Origin: Trichosphaerium sp. ATCC 40318
Lineage: Eukaryota; Discosea; Flabellinia; Trichosidae
DNA: 64,000 nt
Direction: 5' to 3'
Assembly (NCBI GenBank): GCA_038496445.1
Contig: JALMLS010000165.1
Location: 1-64,000, forward strand
The position numbers were made by a program, and so were the translations under genes. The notes beneath the pieces were generated by a model. That model worked only from the letters and a program-made list of their open reading frames with translations. It ran no database searches and was not told where the DNA came from. Below, piece by piece: positions 1-10,577 of the stretch. Numbering within the stretch: position 1 is the first letter of the stretch; each line of letters opens with the position of its first letter.

Positions 1-19
1 GAATACTAGGGCTGGTAGA

Positions 20-600
20 CAAACGATTTCAAGCAAAAAAAGCACGCGTCCATGCTCAGTTTCAAATTGCAAATACCATGCAACTGGTGGACAAAGTGGA
101 GTAGTACAAAGTAGCACCTCTATCAAGCATATTCTGTAAGTGGAAAAAACAGTTTTCCTGTTAAACACAAACCAAAAAGCACGACAGAGAAGGTTGCAAA
201 AAACAGACAATAGCGAAACTACTATAAGTGAGTGTAGTTGCTACTTTTTTGAGACTCTTTATCACCCTTACACTGTATTTAATATCTCTGTCCGGACTAA
301 GAATGTTGATAACAAAAGCGGTTGTTTACATAAATTGACCCGAAAGTTGTGACCAAAAAAGAAAGAGTGTTTAAAGACCAACAGAAAATAATCTGTATTC
401 GCTAGAAAACCTGTTGAATATGTCTTTAAGTATGTGTGGGTTTATTATGTACATTTGTGATTTCTTTTGAAAGCGATTTAGAGTCCCTTTATCAGACTTG
501 TTTAAACAAAACAATCGGTGTAAATGTCTTGAAAGACGACTTGTTGGCTTCTATGTACCCTCCAAAAGCTCTCAATGGTTTTGTTGATGCAGGTACAAGA
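20..600 (+). CDS. Possible exons of an unrecognised gene running in from the left edge
   Basis: Two stretches look coding on the plus strand. Around 22-98 an open frame ends in ...MQLVDKVE. From about 460 to 599 a second frame contains SFESDLESLYQTC and YPPKALNGFVDAG and stops exactly at a good intron donor (GATGCAG followed by gtacaaga). I could not join them with confidence and recognise no family. The left part of the gene lies outside the window. The opposite strand between 604 and 855 shows nothing convincing. Confidence 0.25.
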
Positions 601-1071
601 CGATTATTCTTTAGTACAAAATGGCATTGTGTTCTTGAGAAAAAAAGTTAGTGGTGAAGTGCGATGTTGGTGAAAGATTTTTGTGGATATAATTTTGTTA
701 TTCCGGAATAAAATGGATGGAGTTTTAGAAAGCGTACATTTCCAGATTTGTACGTTGTTTAAAACGTTTCTTTTTATCATAGGCTTGTAAATGGTGAGGT
801 CTGTGATCGTGTTTATGTGTATACACAACGTTTCTAAAAGCAAGAAGGTTAGCATACGAAATCAAAAAAAAAACAAAAAAAGTTCACAAAACTGTAAAAT
901 AAAAACTCTGTAGAATCAAATTAGGAGCTAGCGCTCTATTTTTTCTATATTATAGTTATTATGGATACTGTTTATAACATTATTAATCCGAAAAGAAACG
1001 AATAACGCCGTTAAAAACCAAAACTAGAAAAAAAAGGAAGACTAAAAAAACATCTTTAAATCGCGTCGGAA

Positions 1072-1109
1072 ATACAAGAATGACATTCTTGTATGCGCTG
1101 ATATAGCGC
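1072..1109. repeat. Two adjacent perfect palindromes
   Basis: Positions 1072-1094 form an 11-bp inverted repeat around a single central base (arms atacaagaatg and cattcttgtat). Immediately next to it, 1095-1109 form a second palindrome (gcgct, 5-nt centre, agcgc). They lie in AT-rich DNA just downstream, in minus-strand sense, of the WRKY-like exon, so they could sit in an intron, a 3' UTR or intergenic DNA. The strict symmetry of two units side by side is unusual for the region. Confidence 0.6.
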
Positions 1110-1155
1110 TGAACGTGTTTTAAGCGAAAGCAAAAAACAAAAGTTTGCTGTTCAC

Positions 1156-1503
1156 TTACAAATACTGTGGATCATTTGAATCCAATTGCACTTGTTTCCT
1201 CGCTTGACAGCGTGGAAAAGAGCATTTATAATAGAATCTCTTGTATTTGTGATTCTTTGGTAAACGTCTACCAATGTTTATCCATTCTATACCATCATGC
1301 TCAACGCTTAAATGTGAAGGCAAACGAACTGATTTGTTGAAAGAAAAGTCAGATTGTAAGCTTTTAAGCTGTTGTTTATGATAAGGTCTTGGCGATATTA
1401 TGAATGTGTGTTGCATGTGATGTTTGCTTGTTATTATTCTAAAAAAACTGACTGCGCATGGTGAGCAAACTTGGTATTTTTCGAAAACAAAAACAAGTTC
1501 CAA
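1156..1503 (-). CDS. WRKY-like zinc-finger exon (partial gene)
   Basis: The coding part (about 1156-1450) carries the landmarks of a WRKY or WRKY-GCM1-type domain in order: D-G-x-x-W, then R-F-Y-Y-K-C, then C-x4-C (CSFPRC), then ARKQVQ and a D-P pair. The usual WRKYGQK heptad reads WINIGRR, so only the first Trp and a Gly-Arg survive. The exon ends at a donor (gtaagtgaac). The H-x-H half of the zinc site should be in the next exon, which I could not place. An open frame at 1982-2233 with an Asn/Lys run may be an upstream exon, but the join is unproven. WRKY domains bind W-box DNA in plants and a few protists. A role here as DNA-binding regulator is inference. Confidence 0.5.
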   Translation of the reverse strand: MELVFVFEKYQVCSPCAVSFFRIITSKHHMQHTFIISPRPYHKQQLKSLQSDFSFNKSVRLPSHLSVEHDGIEWINIGRRLPKNHKYKRFYYKCSFPRCQARKQVQLDSNDPQYL

Positions 1504-2359
1504 GTTTAGTAACTCCAGAAGTATGTCCCGAATTTGTGGATATCCAACAAATAAGACGTACTAAGTACAAGAAGCTTAATATACTACCATAATATGTATT
1601 TTGTGAAATTCTAGTTTTCTAATCAAGTCTGGTACAGACAAGTTCAAGAATGCATAGTACAATGAGCAATTACAGCGTAATTTACTGACAAAACAGTTTT
1701 TGCAGGTGATCTAAATACAGACGTCACAGTTTATGACCTCACTTCTAAAAATCTTCTGAAACACTATTGAATGTATGTATTTTCTATCTAGCACCGTAAG
1801 GTGAACGAAGTGCATAACAATGACCTCACACAGTAGCAAAAAAAAGTCACAAAATATGAACTTTCTCTACGCGCGTAGTGACTTGAATGAACTCAAAGAA
1901 CATGCAGTGTACCATCGTTTTTACTGTGTTAGGTCATTAAAAATGAGTGATTGAGTCGGAGTGGATGCAACGCCCTAGTAATCACCAAGGATAGATATCT
2001 CTTAACGTAGAACGAAGCTGCTGCAACAAAGAGTCCTTTTTATTATTATTATTTTCTCTTGTAGTGGGCGGTACACCGTTGCTAGCTATCACACCAAAAT
2101 CGACATTTGAGCACTCCTGAGCAAGTATCCAAAAGGTCTTGCAGTAAATGAGTGACGACAATTTTGTTAAAACAACCACAAAAACTTCAAAAAAAAAAGA
2201 AGTGGGAACTGTGCATACGCCTTTAAGAACCATATAAGTGATAATAAGAAATAAGTAAAAACTTATGAATGGTTAATGAACACGTGACCATATTACAACT
2301 TAAGTAAATAAGCCACAAGTCACGTTATTCTTAACAGTCACAAAAAGAAGACTCAACAA

Positions 2360-2865
2360 ATGTCATACACTTTATTTCTCATCGCTTTAACTCTCCCACT
2401 TATCATCCTAGGAGATACATGCGGCGTAAGTACTATTATACAGACTTTTTTACCGGTTTTAGGGTAATTGCCCAAGCAACACGTGTACCTCTTGTCCATG
2501 CGGTAGATCCTCTTCAAGCGCAAATATTGCCTCGTACGGTTTTGGTTTTAATGTCCAAAACTTTTCCTCTGACATTTTCCAGAGAGTGTAGGAAGTACTC
2601 TGGATGGTCTCAAGCATGCTGTGAATGTATAGCAAAAGCAGAGAGCGCAGGGAATGCGAATGCGATGAATGAAAACACAAACGGAAGCCTAGATGTTGGA
2701 TTATGGCAAATAAACTCATTAAACTGGAAAGAATGCAACGGAGGATCAGCACCATGCTCTCTAAGCTCAAACCTAAGCTGCGCAAAGAAAGTATTCGGCT
2801 GGGGAGGTAATACATGGAGATTCTGGGCAACATGTAGTAAATGTGGATGTTGTTCAAAGGCATAA
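2360..2865 (+). CDS. Secreted lysozyme with Cys-rich N-terminal segment
   Basis: Three exons. Exon 1 encodes a signal peptide (MSYTLFLIALTLPLIILG) and ends at gtaagt. Exon 2 gives a short Cys-rich piece (GNCPSNTCTSCPCG) and ends at gtacgg near 2538. Exon 3 starts after ttttccag and carries the catalytic-type domain: a Glu in AKAES, then NTNGSLDVGLWQIN, the hallmark of c-type lysozyme/transglycosylase folds, and a C-terminus rich in Trp and Cys (GWGGNTWRFW, CGCCSKA). All phases agree. The mature protein is about 120 residues and probably acts in the phagosome or outside the cell on bacterial peptidoglycan. The plus-strand start 2360 gives the only N-terminus with a secretion signal. Nothing looks broken. 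Confidence 0.82.
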
Positions 2866-2956
2866 AATAAACTCGAAGTTAGGTTTTTTTTTGGTGTTTC
2901 TAAATTTACTGTTTACTTTTATTTAATTTTTTTTCTAATACTTAACTTCAACCACT

Positions 2957-5900
2957 TTAACTAAAAGTGAACTCCTGTTGTTCCTCTTCAGAAAGTAGTC
3001 CTTCTAACTTATACATTAATGCCTTATTCTCAGCCCCAAGGTTAGCATTCTTAACCCTAAAACGCAAAGAAAGTCAGAAATCAATCAAAAAAATCAATCA
3101 AAAAAAAAAAAAAAGAAAAAACGAACCGTAATGAAGTGAGCCTTTTAGCAAGCTCTTTTTGTTTATCCATGAGTGTTCGTCGCTTCTTATGTACTCTATT
3201 CAATTGCCTTAATAGCTTAGGAGTAGCAGGTACAGCAGAAGCGGCATTTAAAACAGCAGAAACAGAGTTTGCGCTTTTTATCTGCTTTTTGGCTAAAGTA
3301 TGAAAATGCTTCATATGTCGTCGAATATCACCATCTCTCGCTTGAGAACGTTGCATATCCCTCTCTTCTCCATCACCATCACCATAATCTTCAGTAAGAC
3401 CATGAAGAGCACGAAGATGATGTGTAATTAGTTCACAACGAGCCAACCAATGATCAACTTTTTTATGAAGTTTTTCAATACCGTTCTGTTTCTGGACAGA
3501 AGCTGATATAGAATCAGTCGAAATACTACGTGGAGGCCTTTGTTGTTTAGTTGAACGATATGAAGGCTCTTCCGAACGTCTAGGATGTCCTCCTTCAGCA
3601 GAATAATCATTCCTGTAATTAAAAATTTTGATAAAAGACTCTGTTGACTGACTTGAAGCCAACTTAGACTTTACATAAGGTGGTGCAGATCTCTTACGGA
3701 CAAGCATATCCTTTGGTAGAACAGGAGGTGGAGCCTTTAATAGAAGTATAAGCATCAACATTAGGGGCATCAAGCAAGACAAAAGTCAAAAAACACTCCA
3801 GGTTTTTTTTCACGTGCTTTTCAGTGCAACAGCAAAAAATAAAGCTCAAACGCACCATTGGAGGAACAGGTTCTTTTGGACTAACAAGAGACCTAGAGCG
3901 ACTACGCTCTGGTGTTGTCTCTAGTAATATTTCCTTCACTTTCTTTGCTTTGAAAGAAGTATTTGATCCCTTCTTGTTGTTTTGTTTCATTTGTTCCAAA
4001 ACTGTTAGACGAGATTTCCACTTTCCTAACAAAGTAGAAAACTGTAACTCTTCATTCTCTTGAGGACCCTCTTTTTCAGGGATAGATCCAATTTCATACT
4101 CCTTAGGACTAAGTATAGTATCCCTTGGGGTTTCTGAAGCCTTTATAAACAAAACATTACACAAAAGCCGACAAAACAATAAAAACTAGATGGAAGCTTC
4201 TCAACAACAAAAAAAAAGTACCTGACGCAATAATACAACAAGACGTTGTACTTCCAGTTTAAGCTGTGTATTTTCAGTGGTAACTGTAGTTACACGATTA
4301 CGTAGTTCTTTATTGACTATATTATCAGCTTTAGCTGAGTCCAGGCCTTTGAAAATCAGTAAGTTAGTTGTTCTTGTAACATAACAAAAAACCAATTGTT
4401 TCTTTCCCAAATTCTAAAAAATCAACATACCAGCAAAGGATTCTCGAGATGCAGATGATACTATTGCATCAGATAACCCTATTGTAGAATCTCCTTCAGA
4501 GTCATCATCTTTTGGACCTTCTTGACCTTATAAAAAAGAGTAAGTTTATTGTTATTTTACTTCATGAAAGTGTTATTTTTCTACCTCCTATCATATCAAG
4601 CATCTGATCAGTTGTGAGTGATTTCTTGCTATCAGATGGTACTGTATCTTTTACTAGTAAAGTAATATAAACATCAACACTCAAAAAAGAAATAGCAAAA
4701 AAGACAAGAAAAAAGGATTGAGGTTGTACGTACAAAATGGTGGAATCTTAGGTCGCAACAGGTCTGTGTAATCAGACAATGAATCTGCTGGGACTAAGTC
4801 CAATGGTACTTGACCATTATTATCTCTTACGGATGTATCTGCTCCCTCGGACGTCTGTAAAGAACATGTTATTATTAAACGGTATCTCAAAAGGTTGAGG
4901 AAGAAAAACCACTTACCAGTAGTTTAACTACATCCAATCGATTTGCAACTACAGCCATATGTAATACAGTTGACCCTGAAGCATTTTGATAATTTAATTC
5001 AGCACCAGAGGTAATCTACAAGAAAAGAAGAAAGTATAAGAAGGAGAAGAACAAAGACAAATAGAAAAAAGAAATCATACCAAAAATTTAATAGCATCAA
5101 GCGGCATCATTGATGAAATGGCAAACATGAGCGGTACAAAATTGCTCATACTTGTCTGTTTATCATTAACACTTGCATATAGAGCAAGAAGAGCTCTAAG
5201 AATAGAAGATTAGGTCGAAACATAAAGAAAGAAGGAAAAAAAAGAAAGAAAAGACGCACAACATAAGCTCTGAATAACCTCTTGCTGAAGCTATCAATAT
5301 TGGTGTCCATCCCATACACGTTGTGTGTATATCGGCTCTGTTTTTAAGTAACATATTGGCAACATCAATATTATTGTTTAAACAAGCAAACCATAACGCT
5401 TTAGCGCCCTAAAAAAAAATCTTGGGTGAGCCAAACAAATGCTTAAAATAAAAGGCAAGCTTTCTTGCTCTACGTTCTTACATTTGGATTTCTTGCATTT
5501 ACATTAGCTCCTCGTTCTAGTAACAATGTAGCTATATCAAGGTGACCTTGCGAGAAGAATATCAGCCAATAATTAAAAGAGGAAAAAAACAAGAAAGAAA
5601 AAAAGGAACCAAGAACTTACCTCTATAAGCAGCGATGTGAAGTAATTTTATACCATGTACAATATCGCCCTGGTTGATGTCATCAACCAGATCTAACAAA
5701 TCCTCTACAACTTCATAATCACCTCGATATACAGCGCTAATAGTAACACATTAACAAACAAACACAAAATACAAAAAAAAAAAAAAAAGAACTTACTGAA
5801 AAAGCCTCACATCATTACACTGCTCTATCATTGTATTTGCAAATGCTAACATATCTTCTAGGTTATAACTACGTTCTTCAAGAACACTAAATCTTAAATT

Positions 5901-8344
5901 AGAGGTCATAGAGGCCAAAAACAAATCAAGACAAAAAAAACGCAAGAAAAAAAAAAAGCTTACACATCAGAATCAAGCGCTGTAACCTCTGGTTTGGCTG
6001 CAACCTTATCTTGTATCATCTTAGAGTACTTATTAAGTATAGCCTCTCTAGCACTAAGTGCTTCAGCCCTTTGTATAAGCTTCTCTTCTAGTTTTTCAAG
6101 CCTCAACCGTTGCCGTTTAAACCTTTTCGGTTTTTTCTTCCTGTTTACGAACGTCAAATTTTAATTCGCAGTAAACGCATAGAAACACAATTACCAATCG
6201 ATATTGATTGTTTGTGACATGTTTTAGAATAATTTAAAAAAAAACGTACTTATCTTCCGCTATGTTGCTTACAACTATACGGTCCCCTTTTGTGTTATCC
6301 TTAATACGCATTTTGCGCATTTTCCGTTTGGTAACATTCTAAAACCGTCAATAGGTTCATTTATTACTCTAGAACATACCTTGTTAACGTCCATTACTAC
6401 GTTAACTGATGAACAACGTTTTAGAAGCTGACGCTCTGTTGTATTCTCAGATGTATCAAAACTTAGAGAACGAGGTCTTCTACTATAATAAAAGCCATAT
6501 GAGTTACTTTCAAGCGAAAAAAAAGAATCTCTTTGACATAAATGCAAAAAGGCGGAAAATTACGTACACTCGACCTTCCTGTGTCTGAACAATATTGACT
6601 TTCATCTCAGTACCCTCTGGCTCTTCAGCATTAGAAGCAGTATAAAACGAGTCATGACTAGCGCTACGAAAAGGACCAACTATCTCTACAGGTATGTTCG
6701 ATAGAACAACAGATCTACGTTTAGATACTGCGTCATCATTACTACTAGCACTACATCCACACGTATATTAGAAACAAAGAGGTTACAGCACAAGAAAAAA
6801 GCCACTTACGAGCGATCAAACTTGTTCCGTTTTTTCTTCTTTTTTCTGACAACATCTCTGTTTTTTTACATCCTCCCGCTGTTTCTTTGCTTTACGCTTC
6901 TAAACAAGGAACTTAAAACCAAAAAAAAAAAAAGAATAACGCCATCATGTCTGCATTTGCAGTTGGCTTTTTTTGGGTTCTTTGTGATTTTACGTACCAA
7001 TCTGTACGAGTTAGGTGGAGGCTCGAAGTCTTTTTTCCTATCAAGCATAATAACACGAGTAATTCCACCTCCAGCAGACTTTGATTTGAGTAAAGGTGCC
7101 ATTTCTGGTTTTGATACTTTAACACGCTCGTGTCTACTCTTTGCTCTCCTTCTCTTCGATCTTGCTTTAACCTTATCAAACTCTTCGTCTTTTAATGGTA
7201 CTTTCTTTTTAAAACCTAATCTCGATCGACCCTTGCGTTTACGAGCGCTTATAGTTTGAGCAGGGACAGTTATATCGTCTGAAATAGAAAGAGACGGAAA
7301 ATCACTCAAACGGCTAGGAAAATAAGTAATCTAGCTCATTTAGAGTATTCAGATAGCGAAGAAAGCTTTTAAGACCATTTTTTTGAAATTATTCTTAAAC
7401 GTTACATACTCTGTTTTCTGTACATCTCTAGGCGATTTTCTACCTTCAGAGCCTACTAATTTGAAGTTAAATCGCAAGAAAAGACCAAAAAATTAAAAAG
7501 AATTTGATCTTGTTTTGAAAAATAGTCATGCAAGCCTTGTAATTTACCTTTAGATGATCTTGGTGTCGATAACGTAGAGAGATTGTACTAGGTAACAAGT
7601 TAAAAAAAAACTGGTACGGAAGGTCTGCCAGTACGCTGTATTTTTGAGTAAATACGAGGAACGCGTAGACTAAATCAAAGGGATTTTATAGACGTATCTA
7701 CAGCAGCAAACAAAAAAAGGCCGAATTTGGTGATTGTCGAAAAAAATTAACGAAACACCTCAACCAAACATCAAGAAAAACGTACGGCGCTGCCTTCACT
7801 CCTTGATTCTTTGTGATCAAAACTATCTTCTGAAGTGTTTATTGCTATTTAGTGTTTTATTAGTTATATTGCCAATTAACGATTTACCGTAAAAGAGGTA
7901 CGACGTGGTAGAGTGTTTTTGGTTTGTTTTTGATTTTGTGTCTTCACTTACCTTTAGAATCAAGAAATCCAGATATTGGTGTGTATGTGTCTTTGTTAGC
8001 TGTCTAGTAGCCTTTGTTAGAAAAACACCAAAAAAGTAGTGTTGTTCGATTGTATATTTTACGAAATCGTTCGTCACGTACACTTAGAGTGCGTGAATGC
8101 TTCTTTGGCTTGCGGGATTTTTTGCCTTTATTTCGCTTATCCTTCCCTGGGTCCTAAGACGCGTTAATACTCTACCAGTAATGTTTAGGGTACCATTGCA
8201 ATACTTGTGCTTGCTGTCTCCGGACTTGTTGCTAATAACGAATTAATACTCCGAAAGCTGACAAGGTAACGTACCATAGCCGCTGTTGCCCCCTTGCCTA
8301 GCTTTACGGGCTTTCTTATTGCCAGAAATTGCTTTACGTCTCAT
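2957..8344 (-). CDS. Large ankyrin-repeat / coiled-coil protein with basic N-terminus
   Basis: A gene of more than a dozen exons. The proposed first exon (ATG at 8342-8344) begins MRRKAISGNKKARKARQGG and is followed by another Lys/Arg-rich exon. An exon near 6990-7260 is also very basic (KARSKRRRAKSRHERVKV). A coiled coil follows near 5960-6157 (KLEEKLIQRAEALSAREAIL). Ankyrin repeats occupy about 4720-5740, for example LLLERGANVNARNPN, GSTVLHMAVVANRLDVVKLL and GADTSVRDNNGQVPLDLV. The C-terminus is a second coiled-coil region ending LLSEEEQQEFTFS. It is most likely an intracellular scaffold. No enzyme domain was seen. The phase between the first two exons does not close with the simplest intron, so the 5' end is uncertain, and two genes rather than one remain possible. 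The 5' exons are duplicated near 10 kb. Confidence 0.6.
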
Positions 8345-8418
8345 TCTACTCTACAAAGTACCAAATACACGTCATTTAACAATAAAAGTACGCCAATCAC
8401 TTTACAGTTTATACTGAG
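7872..8418. repeat. Direct repeat copy A (5' end of the ankyrin/coiled-coil gene)
   Basis: This block matches 9977-10518 almost base for base, from ccaattaacgatttaccg to atcactttacagtttatactgagt. Differences are a roughly 10-nt indel near 7935-7945, an indel in the aatgtttagggtacc stretch and a few substitutions. It contains the proposed first two exons and the upstream region of the minus-strand gene. Confidence 0.9.
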
Positions 8419-9976
8419 TTAGTCAGCGTCCTATTTTTTCCGGACCGCCCTATTTTTTCCGGGTAAAAATCAAAAATTTCAGTACAAAACAATAAGTTTC
8501 TCCCTTCAAACATAAGTAAGATATTCCGAATTCTAGTATAAGGAATACACGATATTAGGCACGCGGTATAGGTACTCAGATATGCTGTTACTTGTTAGCT
8601 TACACGCATTTCTCACTATTTTTGCCTCTGATATTGTAAAACACTTTGGGAACTAGAGCACGCTTTCATCTCGCACTACTTACACGCCATCTACTAGACA
8701 TATTTACTTATAGTACCTCTCATAAGAAACGTACAAGTCATGTTTGGAGTTTACAGAGGGCTGATTTGGTATTTTTTATGTAACGTTGTTTTTAATTTTG
8801 CTTTTCTAGCTTTCCATTGTAACTTTTTTTTGCAAATTTGGGATGCACAGGTTTTGTTACCAGTTGAGAACAAGTGCTGTTTCTCAGGTAGACTGAAAAT
8901 TATTTCTATGTTTGATCTTTATCAAACTCTTGCACTTATAGAATTAACATCATACTTAGTCACCGTCACCCAAACGCAGATGGGTATACAGCTTAATATC
9001 AAAGGCTTGTTATATTAACTATAACTCATTTATACTTTCATCGATGTTTTGTCAATGACTTCAGGTCAGACAAATCATGTTGGAACATCAGTTTTTTCAG
9101 TTTTTTTCCACAATCTATATTTTTCTGTAGGCCAACACCAGCGTATACCTATTGTGACATTAACAGTCCAACTTTAGAGTATTAATATGTTTGCTTGAAC
9201 TACAGCTTTATATAAAATTACATACCATATTATGATGTCAATATTGAGTCTAACTATCGCCACACAAACATACACAACAAGTAAGAATTGATGTGAAATG
9301 AGCATCTCCATTATTTAAATGCAATCTTATATAATGAGCGTCTACAACATAGTGTTGGTGCTTGTATACAAACATCAAGTAGCCTTTGGAATATAGGGAT
9401 GGGACTGAGAATGTTCAAATGTAGAAGCAAATTGTGAATTTTTTTGAGAAAGGATAGTCTCCGTTTACCACTCACGAAAAAAATTGCACCACTTCTACTA
9501 CTATGATTTCCTTCCTCATTATACATGTAGTGCTGGTGATATGCAGCTGTAGCACAAACGCTTCTGAGCGTAGAAATATACCACCTTTTACGCTGTACAT
9601 GAGGATGCCACAAGTGTAATAAACACAGTATTAACGCCTTTCCTGGATATATTCATTGCAAACGTCAACTTGCACATTATCTCACTTGTCATAAATGATT
9701 TGTACTGAATTGGGACACATTTTGAATCATGGGATACAAACTTATGGAGTCAACTCCAAATACAACCACAAAACTAAAAATGTGATCAACAATTTTGGTG
9801 ACATCACATTCTCAGAGTGTAAAACCTGAATGTTGCAGACTGCTCACTATATTTCCTAATGACTCAGGTATAGCAAAAAATATAGCGAATATGTACATCT
9901 TGATTTTGTGGCCCAGTTTTAATGCTAATGTTCACACCCGAATCTTAAATGCTGTTTATTGCTTTGTGAATTTTAA
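8419..9976. other. Intergenic DNA between the two direct repeats
   Basis: No gene supported. The left edge carries a tandem pair of the 14-mer cctattttttccgg (8430-8443 and 8449-8462) directly beside the end of repeat copy A. Open frames at 8740-9018 (+) and 9311-9613 (-) are hydrophobic or Cys/His-rich without family motifs. They could be remains of a mobile element, but I saw no terminal inverted repeats or DDE motif. Confidence 0.4.
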
Positions 9977-10518
9977 CCAATTAACGATTTACCGTAAAAG
10001 AGGTACGACGTGGTAGAGTGTTTTTGGTTTGTTTTTGATTTCGTACACTTACCTTTAGAATCAAGAAATCCAGATATTGGTGTGTATGTGTCTTTGTTAG
10101 CTGTCTAGTAGCCTTTGTTAGAAAAACACCAAAAAAAGTAGTGTTGTTCGATTGTATATTTTACGAAATCGTTCGTCACGTACACTTAGAGTGCGTGAAT
10201 GCTTCTTTGGCTTGCGGGATTTTTTGCCTTTATTTCGCTTATCCTTCCCTGGGTCCTAAGACGCGTTAATACTCTACCAGTAATGTTGGTACCATTGCAA
10301 TACTTGTGCTTGCTGTCTCCGGACTTGTTGCTAATAACGAATTAATACTCCGAAAGCTGACAAGGGAACGTACCATAGCCGCTGTTGCCCCGTTGCCTAG
10401 CTTTACGGGCTTTCTTATTGCCAGAAATTGCTTTACGTCTCATTCTACTCTACAAAGTACCAAATACACGTCATTTAACAATAAAAGTACGCCAATCACT
10501 TTACAGTTTATACTGAGT
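9977..10518. repeat. Direct repeat copy B
   Basis: Near-identical to 7872-8418. It ends only 59 bp before the start codon of the FG-GAP gene, so the duplicated sequence now forms that gene's upstream region. Confidence 0.9.
10020..10443 (-). pseudogene. Orphan copy of the first exons of the ankyrin/coiled-coil gene
   Basis: The same MRRKAISGNKKARK start (ATG at 10441-10443) and second basic exon are present, but the copy stops inside the following intron and none of the downstream exons are found. It therefore cannot make the full protein. If transcribed it could give only a short basic peptide. It lies divergently to the FG-GAP gene at 10578, which raises the possibility of shared promoter elements. 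Confidence 0.6.
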
Positions 10519-10577
10519 GTACTTTTTTTGACTCACGCCCAGTAAGTTGCCTCTTCAAAAACGCTTCTAAAAACCAC

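Noticed and set aside
8740-9018. 92-codon hydrophobic frame between the direct repeats
   Set aside because: Phe/Leu-rich composition typical of AT-rich noncoding DNA. No signal or homology pattern.
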